64,000 nt of DNA from CAXXFQ01 sp963674475 (GCA_963674475.2 CAXXFQ010000033.1:372001-436000); one strand, 5' to 3'. Positions 45,775-54,461 are shown, numbered from the stretch's first letter. The notes: a model not told the origin generated them from the letters alone. Translations and numbers: made by a program.

Positions 45775-46518
45775 ATGTCGAAATTCGCCGTGATTCTCCT
45801 GGCTGCCGGCCGGAGTAGTCGCTTTAAAGATAAACATTATAAAAAGCCGTTCGTCCCGCTGGCCAATCGGGCTGTCTGGCTCCACTCGGCCGAGCGGTTT
45901 ATTAACCGGGCCGATGTCGGTCAGTTGATCCTGGCCATCTCGCCCGAGGACCGGGAAGATTTTCAGCTCAAATTCGCCTCGAATGTTGCGATCTTGGGAA
46001 TCGATTTGGTCGAAGGGGGAAAAGAGCGGGCCGATTCGGTCGAGGCGGCCCTGGCCCGGGTGAAGCCGGAAATCGACTATGTGTGCGTCCATGACGCGGC
46101 CCGGCCCTGTTTGGCCGACGTTTGGATCGACGAGATTTTCGCCGCGGCCAAGAAAACCGATGCCGCGATCCTGGCCAAGCCGGTCAACGCGACGCTCAAA
46201 CGGGTCGGCCCGGACGGCAAGACGATCGAAACGACCGTCGATCGAACCGGGCTTTGGGAAGCGCAGACCCCGCAGGTGTTCCGACGCCAATTGCTCACGG
46301 ACGCCTATGCGAAGCGGGACGAATTTGTCGCCACCGACGACGCCCAGTTGGTCGAACGGCTGGGCCATGCGGTAACGATGGTTCGCGGCTCGTCGATGAA
46401 TTTTAAAATCACCACCCGCGAAGATCTTCGTCTGGCCGAGCAGACGTTGAAGGTGTTGCCAAAGCCGAAGCTGGACCGCCCGGCCCACCCGTTTGCCGAC
46501 GACAACCTTTGGCGATAA
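45775..46518 (+). CDS. ispD: 2-C-methyl-D-erythritol 4-phosphate cytidylyltransferase
   Basis: 247-residue enzyme of the MEP isoprenoid pathway, joining MEP with CTP. The CTP-binding start FAVILLAAGRSSRFKDKHYKKPFVPL, EGGKERADSV, VCVHDAARPCL, WEAQTPQVFRR and the C-terminal FKITTREDLRLAE are all in family order. No ispF follows; tyrS lies 130 bases downstream after an E hairpin. Confidence 0.93.
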   Translation: MSKFAVILLAAGRSSRFKDKHYKKPFVPLANRAVWLHSAERFINRADVGQLILAISPEDREDFQLKFASNVAILGIDLVEGGKERADSVEAALARVKPEIDYVCVHDAARPCLADVWIDEIFAAAKKTDAAILAKPVNATLKRVGPDGKTIETTVDRTGLWEAQTPQVFRRQLLTDAYAKRDEFVATDDAQLVERLGHAVTMVRGSSMNFKITTREDLRLAEQTLKVLPKPKLDRPAHPFADDNLWR

Positions 46519-46623
46519 CGGAGCCCCGGCGAAAACAAAAAACGATTTTTCCGGTAGCTATAGAACCGATCAAGAACCTCAAGCGCCGAGTTGAAGGACC
46601 ACGGAATTTGGTCCGATCCACTC

Positions 46624-46637
46624 GGTGCGGAAGCACC
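46624..46637 (+). repeat. Single E hairpin in the tyrS leader (site R6)
   Basis: GGTGC-GGAA-GCACC ends 11 bases before the tyrS ATG. It is identical to the E core at R1, R4, R5 and R8. The F module is absent, although GGTCCGAT occurs just upstream. Confidence 0.85.
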
Positions 46638-46648
46638 CTACTAAAAAA

Positions 46649-47932
46649 ATGACCGACGTTTTTTCTGAATTGAAGTGGCGTAATCTGATCAACCAAACGA
46701 CCGACGACGATAATCTTCCCAGCTGGCTGTCTGTCAAGCCGCGGACGGTTTACGCCGGTTTCGATCCGACGGCCGACAGCCTGCACGTGGGCCACCTGAT
46801 GGCGCTGATGATTTTGCGTCGTTTTCAGAAGGCCGGCCATCGTCCTATCGCCCTGGTCGGTGGCGCCACCGGCATGATCGGCGACCCCAGCGGCAAGAGC
46901 GAAGAACGCAAGTTGCTCTCGGAAGAGTCGTTGCGATTCAATATCGCGGGGATGGAAAAGCAACTTCGCCGGTTGCTCGACTTCGATTGCGGGGAAAAGA
47001 GTGCCCTGTTAGTCAATAATTACGACTGGGTCGGCCGTTTTGGCTACATCGAGTTTTTACGCGACGTCGGCAAGCATTTTCCGGTAAACGTAATGTTGGC
47101 CAAGGACTCGGTCAAGAGTCGGCTCGAACGGGTCGACACGGGCTTGAGCTACACCGAGTTCAGTTACATGCTCTTGCAGGCGTACGACTTTGCCCACTTG
47201 TACAAAGAATACGGTTGCGAAATTCAGGTTGGCGGAAGCGACCAGTGGGGCAATATTACGACCGGAATCGATCTGGCGCGGCGGCTCCATTCGGCGCAGC
47301 TTTACGGGATGACCTGCCCGCTTTTGACTAAGAGCGACGGGGCTAAGATGGGCAAAACCGAGTCGGGCGCGTTGTGGCTCGACCCGGAAAAAACGAGCCC
47401 GTACCAGTTCTACCAGTACTGGATCAACCTGGACGACACGGACGTGCGGAAGTGTCTTTGCTTCTTCACCGATCTTGAGGAATCCCAGATCAACGAGGCG
47501 ATCGCGACCCACGAAGCCGACCCGGGCAAACGCCACGGCCAGCGGACCTTGGCCGCCGAGCTGACTCGTTTGATCCACGGTGGAGAAGGGTTGGCGACGG
47601 CCCAGCGTGCGACCGAGATTTTCTTCGGCGCCGAGATCAGTCATCTGTCCGACAAGCAGCTGGTCGAGATCTTCGCCGACGTGTCGAGCAAAACGCTCGA
47701 TAGCGCGATCCTCCGCGGCGAAGGGCTTTGGATCGTCGACGCTTTGGTCGAAGCCGGGTTGGCTAAGAGCAAAGGGGAAGCGAGACGGACGCTCAAACAG
47801 GGCGGCGCTTATGTCAACAATCGTCGGATCGACGACGTCGAAACCCGGCTGACTCGTGACGACCTGGCCAGTGAGACGGTCATGGTCCTGCGTAGCGGGA
47901 AGAAGCGTTACGCGCTGTTGCGTTTCTCGTAA
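46649..47932 (+). CDS. tyrS: Tyrosyl-tRNA synthetase
   Basis: 427-residue class I synthetase of the bacterial TyrRS type. HIGH motif as FDPTADSLHVGHLMALM, tyrosine pocket around SYMLLQAYDFAHLY and QVGGSDQWGNITTGIDL, KMSKS motif as GAKMGKTESGALW, and a C-terminal S4-like RNA-binding domain (LAKSKGEARRTLKQGGAYVNN). The ATG at 46649 matches the family; no Shine-Dalgarno site is seen, and the leader is an E hairpin followed by an A-run, as at obg. Confidence 0.96.
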   Translation: MTDVFSELKWRNLINQTTDDDNLPSWLSVKPRTVYAGFDPTADSLHVGHLMALMILRRFQKAGHRPIALVGGATGMIGDPSGKSEERKLLSEESLRFNIAGMEKQLRRLLDFDCGEKSALLVNNYDWVGRFGYIEFLRDVGKHFPVNVMLAKDSVKSRLERVDTGLSYTEFSYMLLQAYDFAHLYKEYGCEIQVGGSDQWGNITTGIDLARRLHSAQLYGMTCPLLTKSDGAKMGKTESGALWLDPEKTSPYQFYQYWINLDDTDVRKCLCFFTDLEESQINEAIATHEADPGKRHGQRTLAAELTRLIHGGEGLATAQRATEIFFGAEISHLSDKQLVEIFADVSSKTLDSAILRGEGLWIVDALVEAGLAKSKGEARRTLKQGGAYVNNRRIDDVETRLTRDDLASETVMVLRSGKKRYALLRFS

Positions 47933-47997
47933 AGCGAGCGTCCGAGTAATTCAATACCGCAGGACGCTCTTGGGTACGAAATTGCCGGATCTTGCCG

Positions 47998-49122
47998 CTA
48001 CTGAAGCATCTCGCCGAAACGTTCGAAGAGATACTGACTGTCGTGCGGGCCGGCCGACGCCTCGGGGTGATACTGGACACTGAAGGCCGGATACTTCTTG
48101 TGCCGCACCCCTTCGATCGTGTCGTCGTTGAGATTCACGTGCGTTACCTCCAGCTCGTCGGGCAGCGTCTTAGGATCGACGGCGAACCCGTGATTTTGCG
48201 AGGTGATCTCGACTTTCTGGGTCGCCAGGTCCAAGACTGGCTGGTTCGCCCCCCGGTGGCCGAATTTCAACTTATACGTCTTCGCTCCGCAGGCCAGCGA
48301 AAGCAGCTGATGGCCGAGACAGATGCCGAAGATCGGTTTTTTGCCCAACAGCTGGCCGATCGTCTCTTGGGCGTAGGTGACCGGTTCGGGGTCGCCGGGG
48401 CCGTTGGAGAGAAACAGCCCGTCCGGCTTTTGGGCCAGCACCTCGTCGGCGGTCGCGGTTCCCGGCAGGACGGTCACCTTGCACCCCAGATGGAACAGGT
48501 GCCGCGCGATATTCCACTTCATGCCGAAATCCAGCGCCACGACGTGTGGCCGGTTTTTGCCGGTGAACATTCGGCCCGATTCCGGATCGAGCTTCATCCA
48601 TTTCGACAACGGCTCGTTCCAGTCGAACGGTTCCTCCGGCAAGACCTCGCTTACCAGATCGCGACCGACCAGTCCCGGGCTGGCTTTCGCCTTGGCGACC
48701 AGGCTTTCGTCGTCCAGGTCGGTGGTCGAAAGGACCCCACGCATCGCTCCGTCGATCCGCAGTTTTCGGACCAGCGCCCGGGTGTCGATTCCTTCGATGC
48801 CGATCAGGTTGTTTCGCTTGAGATAGCTGTCCAAATCCTCGTCGGAACGGAAGTTGCTGACCCGTCGGCTTCGTTCCCGGACGACAAAGCCCGAGAGAAA
48901 CGACCGGCGGCTTTCCATGTCCTCCCGGTTCAGACCGTAATTGCCGATCTGCGGGTAGGTCATCGTGACGATCTGGCCCCGATAACTCGGATCGGTCAGG
49001 ATTTCCTGATATCCGGTCATGCTCGTGTTGAAGCAGACCTCGCCGTCGACTTCTCCCGCGGCGCCGAACGCGGTGCCGGTGAACACGGATCCATCTTCCA
49101 GAGCAAGCTTGGCAATCGACAT
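47998..49122 (-). CDS. carA: Carbamoyl-phosphate synthase small (glutaminase) subunit
   Basis: 374 residues. The N-terminal CarA-specific domain (LALEDGSVFTGTAFGA, CFNTSMTGYQEILTDPSY) is followed by the class I amidotransferase domain with GICLGHQLLSLACGA (catalytic Cys) and FSVQYHPEASAGP (His-Glu). It supplies ammonia to CarB for pyrimidine and arginine synthesis; carB is not in the window. The start at 49122 matches the family, and the upstream open frame is a shadow of the aminotransferase region. Probably co-transcribed with the aminotransferase, 82 bases apart. Confidence 0.96.
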   Translation of the reverse strand: MSIAKLALEDGSVFTGTAFGAAGEVDGEVCFNTSMTGYQEILTDPSYRGQIVTMTYPQIGNYGLNREDMESRRSFLSGFVVRERSRRVSNFRSDEDLDSYLKRNNLIGIEGIDTRALVRKLRIDGAMRGVLSTTDLDDESLVAKAKASPGLVGRDLVSEVLPEEPFDWNEPLSKWMKLDPESGRMFTGKNRPHVVALDFGMKWNIARHLFHLGCKVTVLPGTATADEVLAQKPDGLFLSNGPGDPEPVTYAQETIGQLLGKKPIFGICLGHQLLSLACGAKTYKLKFGHRGANQPVLDLATQKVEITSQNHGFAVDPKTLPDELEVTHVNLNDDTIEGVRHKKYPAFSVQYHPEASAGPHDSQYLFERFGEMLQ

Positions 49123-49204
49123 GGCTTTCGTTCTCAGTCCTCTTTTAAAAAATTCTTCGTCGTTGTAAGGTCTTTTCCAGGTAGCAAGCGGCCCTTGGGA
49201 ACCA

Positions 49205-50443
49205 TTACCCCTTTTCCAGACAACGCCCGATTTGGCGAACCGCCTGACGGAGCCGATTTTCGTTTTCGACCAACGACAAACGCAAGTACCCTTCGCCCGC
49301 TTCACCAAAACTTCCGCCGGGGCTCATCGCCACGTCCCCTTCGCGAAGCATTTTCATCGCGAAGTCGAACGAGCTCATTTGACTTCGCCACGGTTCGGGG
49401 ATTTTGGCCCACACGAACATGGTCGCCTTCGGACGCTCGATCGGCCAACCAAGTCGCTCCAGTCCTGAACAGAGGACGTCGCGGCGGGATTGATAGATTT
49501 TCGCTTGACGTTCGACGTCGGCGTCGCCGTTGCGCATCGCCATGATCGCGGCGATCTGGATCGGGCGAAACATTCCGTAGTCGTAATAGGTTTTGATCGT
49601 GGCCAGCGCCCGGACCATTTCCCGATTGCCCACGCAGTAACCGACCCGCCACCCGGCCATGTTATAGCCTTTGCTCATCGTGGTCATCTCGATACCCACA
49701 TCGAGCGCCCCGGGCGTCGCGAGGAAACTGGGCGTCTTGTAGCCGTCAAACGTGACGTCGGCGTAGGCCAGGTCGCTGATGACCATGAAGCCGTATTTTT
49801 TGGCCAGTTTGACCACCTCGACATAGAAATCCTGCTCGACCACCGTCGCCGTCGGGTTGTGCGGGTAATTGACGATCAGCAACTTCGGCCGGGGATACAG
49901 GTGTCGGCACGTATAATCGATGTTCGAAAGCAGCCGATCCGGATCGGTCACCTCGAGCAAAATCTGGTTGGCCGCCGCCAGCGCTACGGCATAGGTATGG
50001 GCCGGGTACGACGGCGCCGGAATAATCGCGTTGTCGCCCGGTCCGAGCAGGGCCAGGCAGAGATGGCTGAACCCGTCCTTCGAACCGAGACAGACCAGCG
50101 TCTCGTTTTCCGGGTCGAGTCGAACGCCGTATTGCTTATAATACTTACTGGCCACCTCGCGACGCAGGCTCAAAATCCCTTTCGCTTCGGTGTAGCCGTG
50201 GTTCTTGGGATCACGGGCCGCCTCGTCCAATTTATCGACAATGAAATCGGCCGGCGGGTCGGACGGATTGCCCATCCCCAGGTCGATCACATCGGCACCG
50301 CCGCGACGCTTTTCGTATAAAAGACGGTTGATTTGGGCAAAAAGATAAGGCGGCAAACGACGAACCCGCTCCGACACTTCGATCGTGAAGGGGCTTTCCT
50401 GGTTCAGCGGCTGGTCGTCGCTTGATTGAATGTCTTCGCTCAT
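49205..50443 (-). CDS. Class I/II aminotransferase, AlaC-like
   Basis: 412-residue PLP enzyme. RVRRLPPYLFAQINRLLYEKRRGGADVIDLGMGNPSDP, LVCLGSKDGFSHLCLALLGPGD, PAPSYPAHTYAVALA, the Schiff-base lysine in TTMSKGYNMAGWRVGYCVG and the carboxylate-binding Arg near YLRLSLV are visible. The opening strongly recalls E. coli AlaC (glutamate-pyruvate aminotransferase) and LL-diaminopimelate aminotransferase relatives. Upstream of carA on the same strand, so an amino-acid biosynthetic role is likely. Confidence 0.9.
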   Translation of the reverse strand: MSEDIQSSDDQPLNQESPFTIEVSERVRRLPPYLFAQINRLLYEKRRGGADVIDLGMGNPSDPPADFIVDKLDEAARDPKNHGYTEAKGILSLRREVASKYYKQYGVRLDPENETLVCLGSKDGFSHLCLALLGPGDNAIIPAPSYPAHTYAVALAAANQILLEVTDPDRLLSNIDYTCRHLYPRPKLLIVNYPHNPTATVVEQDFYVEVVKLAKKYGFMVISDLAYADVTFDGYKTPSFLATPGALDVGIEMTTMSKGYNMAGWRVGYCVGNREMVRALATIKTYYDYGMFRPIQIAAIMAMRNGDADVERQAKIYQSRRDVLCSGLERLGWPIERPKATMFVWAKIPEPWRSQMSSFDFAMKMLREGDVAMSPGGSFGEAGEGYLRLSLVENENRLRQAVRQIGRCLEKG

Positions 50444-50698
50444 GATACTATTGATTTATGGTCCTTTTGGGCGGTCCCTTTGGGAGGTCCCGTTGGGAGG
50501 GGGAATCGAAAACAGCCCAAACCTATATAATACCGCAGAAGGGGCCGTTTGGAAATGGGCCAACACGGCAAACCGGCAGTCAAATCGCCCCCCGTTTTGC
50601 CCGTCCCCCTTTCGCATGGTTAATCTGGCTGTAAGATTATCTTTTACCTACTGTCTCGTTTCCCGTTCCTTTCGTAGAAAAATTTTGCCGTTTCCCCT

Positions 50699-51121
50699 AT
50701 GAACGTTCAAAAACTGATCGAAATTCTCAAAAAATTCGACCCCGACGCGCCCGTTCGACTGGGTTTCAATCACCCGGGCGGGGTTCTCGAGACCCACGAA
50801 CAACTCTGGGTCGGCGACACGGGGGACGGGCCCCAAATCAACGCGGCGATCGACCTGCGCGGCGTCCAAATCTACGTCGGATGCAGTGTTCCGCCTCGCC
50901 GGAGCCGTTCGGGGCACACCAAAGAAATTCATCTGGGCCGTTATGAAAGTGCCGAAATGGCCGCCCGGGTTCGCGATTTTTACCTTTATCACCAAAAAAT
51001 CGACGAGCCGCTGAATTTCCCCGAGTTCGACTACGAAAAATGGATCCCGCCGCGGACGATCGACGGCCAATATCACCCACGCATTGCCGAAATCCTCAAG
51101 GAAAAGCTTTTGAAGGAGTAG
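50699..51121 (+). CDS. Conserved-looking protein of unknown function
   Basis: 140 residues, soluble, no signal peptide. It opens MNVQKLIEILKKFDPDAPVRLGF, continues with a compact beta-rich middle, and ends in a helical Lys/Glu-rich tail. I do not recognise a family; the opening resembles small proteins that begin with a LIEILKKFDPDAPV helix-strand unit. It precedes the FGGY kinase by 24 bases and could share its transcript. Codon use fits the neighbours, supporting a real gene. Confidence 0.7.
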   Translation: MNVQKLIEILKKFDPDAPVRLGFNHPGGVLETHEQLWVGDTGDGPQINAAIDLRGVQIYVGCSVPPRRSRSGHTKEIHLGRYESAEMAARVRDFYLYHQKIDEPLNFPEFDYEKWIPPRTIDGQYHPRIAEILKEKLLKE

Positions 51122-51145
51122 TCCCGACTTTGCGGGTTGTTGGAA

Positions 51146-52474
51146 ATGAAGAAACAAGAAAAAATCCTGGCGATCGATCTGGGCAGCACGGCGTTCAAAA
51201 CGGCCGTCTTTGACATGTCGCTGCAAAAACAGGCCGAAGGTGCCGCCCGGCTCGATTATCGTTACGCGCCCGGCGGTCGGATTGAACTTCAAGTCGATCA
51301 TGTGGAACAGTCCTGTCGAGCGGCGATCTCTCAGGCACTCGAGTCGGCCAACGTCGACGCCGACGAACTGGCCGCTTTGGCTATCACCAGTCAGGCCCAA
51401 ACTTTCACCCTTTTGGATCAAAACGACACAGCCAAGATGCCATTTATCTCCTGGCAGGATACCCGGGCCGGCGCGGCATGCGAAATGCTCCAGGCCGATC
51501 CGACCTTGTCCGACTTCGCGCGGCATTCGAGCTTCGGACAGATCCTCGACGCGTTGCAAATCTGCCAGATCCGTTTTCTCCAAGAAACCCAGCCGGGATT
51601 CATCAAACCGACCGACCAAATTTTAAAATTACCCAGTTGGTTAGTTCATCGGCTCAGCGGTCGAGCCCGGTTGGATCAAAACCTGGCGGCAATGAGCGGG
51701 CTTTATTCAATGTCGCTTGGTGATTGGTGGCCGGAAGCGCTTTCCGCGTGCCGTCTGGAACGGAGTCAATTGCCCGAGTTGGTCAAGATTGGTACCGTCG
51801 CGGCCCAAACGAGCCAAGCGGCCCAAGGTTGGGGAATTCCGGCGGGGCTTCCGATCGTTTTAGCAGGAAACGATCAGACGGCCGGTGCGTTTGGGGCCGA
51901 GCTGGAGACGGTCTGCCATCCTCAAAAGGAGGTTGTCCCCGGCACGAACGGCTCGGCCGCGCTGGTTACCTTGGGGACCGCGCACGTGGTTTACGCCTGT
52001 GGGCCGATCGATGTCGAACCGGGCGAGAAGGTGATTCGCGGGCCGTACCCGGGCGGTCTTCATTATCGGTTGGCGGCCGACAGCTGTGGTGGAAACGTGG
52101 TCGATTGGGCACGAACGGTCCTGGCCGGTTGCGAGTCGGTCGAGGCGTTTTACGAGGCGGTCGCTCGCGGTGAACCGGGATGTCACGGCGCCACTTTCAA
52201 CGCCGAGTTGCCTTCTGACACCGGCGGCTGGTCGGGGGTCGGGATGCACCACGGCCGGGACGATTTGGCCCGTGCGGTGATCGAGTCGTTGAACGAGCGG
52301 ATTGCCCAGATGATCGAGTGGCTGAAAATCAACCCGGCCGATTCGGCCATCTTGGTGGCCGGTGGCGGGAGTCGGAGTCGGGTTTGGGTTGACATGCTTT
52401 CGGACCGATTGGGGACCGAGTTGAAGCGGACGGAGGCCGATCCGTTACGAGGAGCGGCCCGAATGGCTTTTTAG
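51146..52474 (+). CDS. FGGY-family carbohydrate kinase, C-terminally truncated
   Basis: 442-residue sugar kinase of the xylulokinase type. Visible are the phosphate-binding start LAIDLGSTAFKTAVFD, FISWQDTRAG, DQNLAAMSGLYSMSLGDWW, the catalytic Asp in VLAGNDQTAGAFGAE, and the ATP motif VAGGGSRSRVWVDMLSDRLG. It stops at EADPLRGAARMAF, some 40-55 residues earlier than E. coli XylB would. The stop codon lies inside the R7 repeat (TTTTTAGACCGG). ATG at 51146; the TTG at 51137 is less likely. Activity may be impaired. Confidence 0.85.
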   Translation: MKKQEKILAIDLGSTAFKTAVFDMSLQKQAEGAARLDYRYAPGGRIELQVDHVEQSCRAAISQALESANVDADELAALAITSQAQTFTLLDQNDTAKMPFISWQDTRAGAACEMLQADPTLSDFARHSSFGQILDALQICQIRFLQETQPGFIKPTDQILKLPSWLVHRLSGRARLDQNLAAMSGLYSMSLGDWWPEALSACRLERSQLPELVKIGTVAAQTSQAAQGWGIPAGLPIVLAGNDQTAGAFGAELETVCHPQKEVVPGTNGSAALVTLGTAHVVYACGPIDVEPGEKVIRGPYPGGLHYRLAADSCGGNVVDWARTVLAGCESVEAFYEAVARGEPGCHGATFNAELPSDTGGWSGVGMHHGRDDLARAVIESLNERIAQMIEWLKINPADSAILVAGGGSRSRVWVDMLSDRLGTELKRTEADPLRGAARMAF

Positions 52475-52671
52475 ACCGGCGTTACCACGCCGTGAATTAA
52501 ACCCGCTCCCGTTGGTCGCTGATATCGGTACTAGCGACCAACGGGAGCGGGCAAGTGCTGATGGTGCGGTAGCACCAAGAAAAAAGTTTTTGAGGGGAGA
52601 GTTTGAGAGGGGACAATTTTCAAAATGTCCCCTCTCATTCAAAAAACAGGTGACGGCCTAGCCGTCACTCC
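52469..52671 (+). repeat. Composite repeat with back-to-back F modules and B-C-D (site R7)
   Basis: In order: inverted E hairpin GGCGT-TACC-ACGCC (52478-52491); inverted F and direct F that pair as CCCGCTCCCGTTGGTCGCT (52502-52520) with AGCGACCAACGGGAGCGGG (52533-52551); E hairpin GGTGC-GGTA-GCACC (52563-52576); B; palindrome C (52606-52637); and hairpin D GTGACGGC..GCCGTCAC followed by TTTTTTT, a likely terminator. Confidence 0.92.
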
Positions 52672-52721
52672 TTTTTTTGCCCAACGCAACCCACTGCACC
52701 GGTTTTCCATAAAATACAAAA

Positions 52722-54110
52722 ATGAACAACCCAAAAACACCAAACCCCGCTCGAAAACTGCGAGACGACGCGTTGGCCATCTGGCGTGCCGGGGTCGACG
52801 CGGTCGATAGTCAACGTCTGGTCGAAAAAAACCTCCGCGTCGAAGGGGATCGACTGATTTTCGGCGATGAAGCGTTGGCGATTCCACTTGATCAGATCGG
52901 GCGAATCGTCGTGGTTGGCGGCGGCAAGGCGGGGGCCGGGATGGCTCGTGGTGTCGAAACGGCGCTCGGGCCGGAATGGCTCGAAAAAAAACAAGTCACC
53001 GGTTGGGTCAACGTCCCCGAGGGCTGCGTCGAAACCCTTTCGCATATTTGGCTGCACGGCGCGCGACCGGCCGGTGTGAACGAGCCGACCGCGGCTGGCG
53101 TGTTCGGAACACGGGAGATCATTCAGTTGGTCCAATCACTCGGGCCGAACGATTTGTGTCTCTGCTTAATCTCGGGAGGCGGATCGGCCCTGTTGCCCGC
53201 GCCGCAAGAGCCGGTCACGCTCGAAGACAAGTTGACCGTCACCCGGCTGCTGAGCGAGAGCGGAGCGACCATCGAAGAACTCAACACGGTTCGCAAACAA
53301 CTGAGCCGGATCAAAGGAGGCGGGCTGTTGCGAGCCTGTGGTTCGGGGCGGATGGTCTCGTTGATCCTTTCCGATGTCTTGGGCGATCCGCTCGACCTGA
53401 TCGCCTCCGGCCCAACCGTACCCCAGACGAGTGATTACCGCGAAGTGTTGGCCATCCTGGACCGATACGACGCGCGGGAAAACGGGATCTCGGCGAACGT
53501 TTATGAACTCCTGCGGCGGAAAAGATGGGTCGAAAACGAGCCTATCGCATGCGAGGTGACCAACTTGGTGATCGGCAACAACGCGACCGCCGTCGACGCG
53601 GCCGGGACCAAATCATTGGAGCTGGGCTATCGCTACGCCATGGTCAGCGCGCCCCGCTCGGAAGGGCAAGCCGAGGAGGTCGGACGCCACTTGGCCGAGA
53701 TGGCACTCTCAATGCGCGACCAACCGGGCGGGCGACCCGATTGTCTTATCTCCGGCGGCGAACCGGTTGTTTCGCTGATCGAGTCGAGTCGACGCGGACT
53801 GGGCGGGCGCAACCAGCAGTTGGTTTTGGCCGCCATGAAAGCCCTTTGGGACGACGGGGCCGAACGGATCGCGATCCTCTCCGGCGGGACCGACGGCGAA
53901 GACGGGCCGACCGACGCGGCGGGCGCGGTGTTCGACGTGGAGACCTTGAGACGGGCGCACGAATCGGGGATTGATTTGGAGGATTACCTTGAGCGTAACG
54001 ACGCGTATTCGTTTTTTGAGTTGATGGACGGGTTGATTAAGACCGGGCCGACGCACACGAATGTGTGTGATTTGCGAGTGGTCCTAGCAGATCAAAAGAA
54101 AGCAAAATAG
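52722..54110 (+). CDS. Glycerate 2-kinase (GckA/TtuD, DUF4147-MOFRL type)
   Basis: 462 residues. The N-terminal DUF4147 domain contains RIVVVGGGKAGAGMARGVE and CLISGGGSALLPAPQEPVTLEDK, with the conserved Lys and Arg of LNTVRKQLSRIKGGGL. The C-terminal MOFRL domain has RRGLGGRNQQLVLAA and SGGTDGEDGPTDAAGA. It phosphorylates D-glycerate at position 2 using ATP. The adjacent sugar kinase suggests a shared sugar-acid pathway, but a repeat block separates them. Followed by element R8. Confidence 0.93.
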   Translation: MNNPKTPNPARKLRDDALAIWRAGVDAVDSQRLVEKNLRVEGDRLIFGDEALAIPLDQIGRIVVVGGGKAGAGMARGVETALGPEWLEKKQVTGWVNVPEGCVETLSHIWLHGARPAGVNEPTAAGVFGTREIIQLVQSLGPNDLCLCLISGGGSALLPAPQEPVTLEDKLTVTRLLSESGATIEELNTVRKQLSRIKGGGLLRACGSGRMVSLILSDVLGDPLDLIASGPTVPQTSDYREVLAILDRYDARENGISANVYELLRRKRWVENEPIACEVTNLVIGNNATAVDAAGTKSLELGYRYAMVSAPRSEGQAEEVGRHLAEMALSMRDQPGGRPDCLISGGEPVVSLIESSRRGLGGRNQQLVLAAMKALWDDGAERIAILSGGTDGEDGPTDAAGAVFDVETLRRAHESGIDLEDYLERNDAYSFFELMDGLIKTGPTHTNVCDLRVVLADQKKAK

Positions 54111-54259
54111 AAACAAAGAAGAAAAAACAAAGAAGAAAAAGAGGGATTGCGAAGCAATCCCGGTCCAAAAAGTTTTTGAAGGGGTCTTAGGGGAAACAAT
54201 TTCCAAAATGTTTCCCCTAATTAAAAACACCGGCGACGGCCTCGGCCGTCGCCGGTGTT
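54111..54259 (+). repeat. Composite 3'-end hairpin element A-B-C-D (site R8, first block)
   Basis: After the glycerate kinase stop: A-rich purine tract, hairpin A (GGGATTGC-GAA-GCAATCCC, 54143-54161), B, palindrome C (TTAGGGGAAACA..TGTTTCCCCTAA, 54187-54220) and an extended hairpin D (AACACCGGCGACGGCC-TC-GGCCGTCGCCGGTGTT, 54227-54259) with T residues on both strands, a strong bidirectional terminator. Confidence 0.92.
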
Positions 54260-54301
54260 TTCTTCTTCACGCAATTACAGTGTACACAAATTCTTTAAGA
54301 A

Positions 54302-54411
54302 TTAGGGGGAGCCTTTCTGAAGAAAGGTTCCCCCTAAAACCCCCTCCAAAAACTTTTTGGACCGGTGCTTCCGCACCGCCGACTAAACCCGCTCCCGTTG
54401 GTCGCTAGTAT
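54302..54411 (-). repeat. Mirror-image element F-E-B-G (site R8, second block)
   Basis: On the minus strand after the ligA stop: F (about 54411-54386), E hairpin GGTGC-GGAA-GCACC (54377-54364), B (CCAAAAAGTTTTTGGAGG), and hairpin G (TTAGGGGGAACCTTTC..GAAAGGCTCCCCCTAA, 54338-54302). Same order as R4 second block and oriented with ligA. Confidence 0.88.
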
Positions 54412-54461
54412 CTGTTGAGCTGGTATCTACTGAAGAGAATGGACGTTTCTCCCCCTCACCT

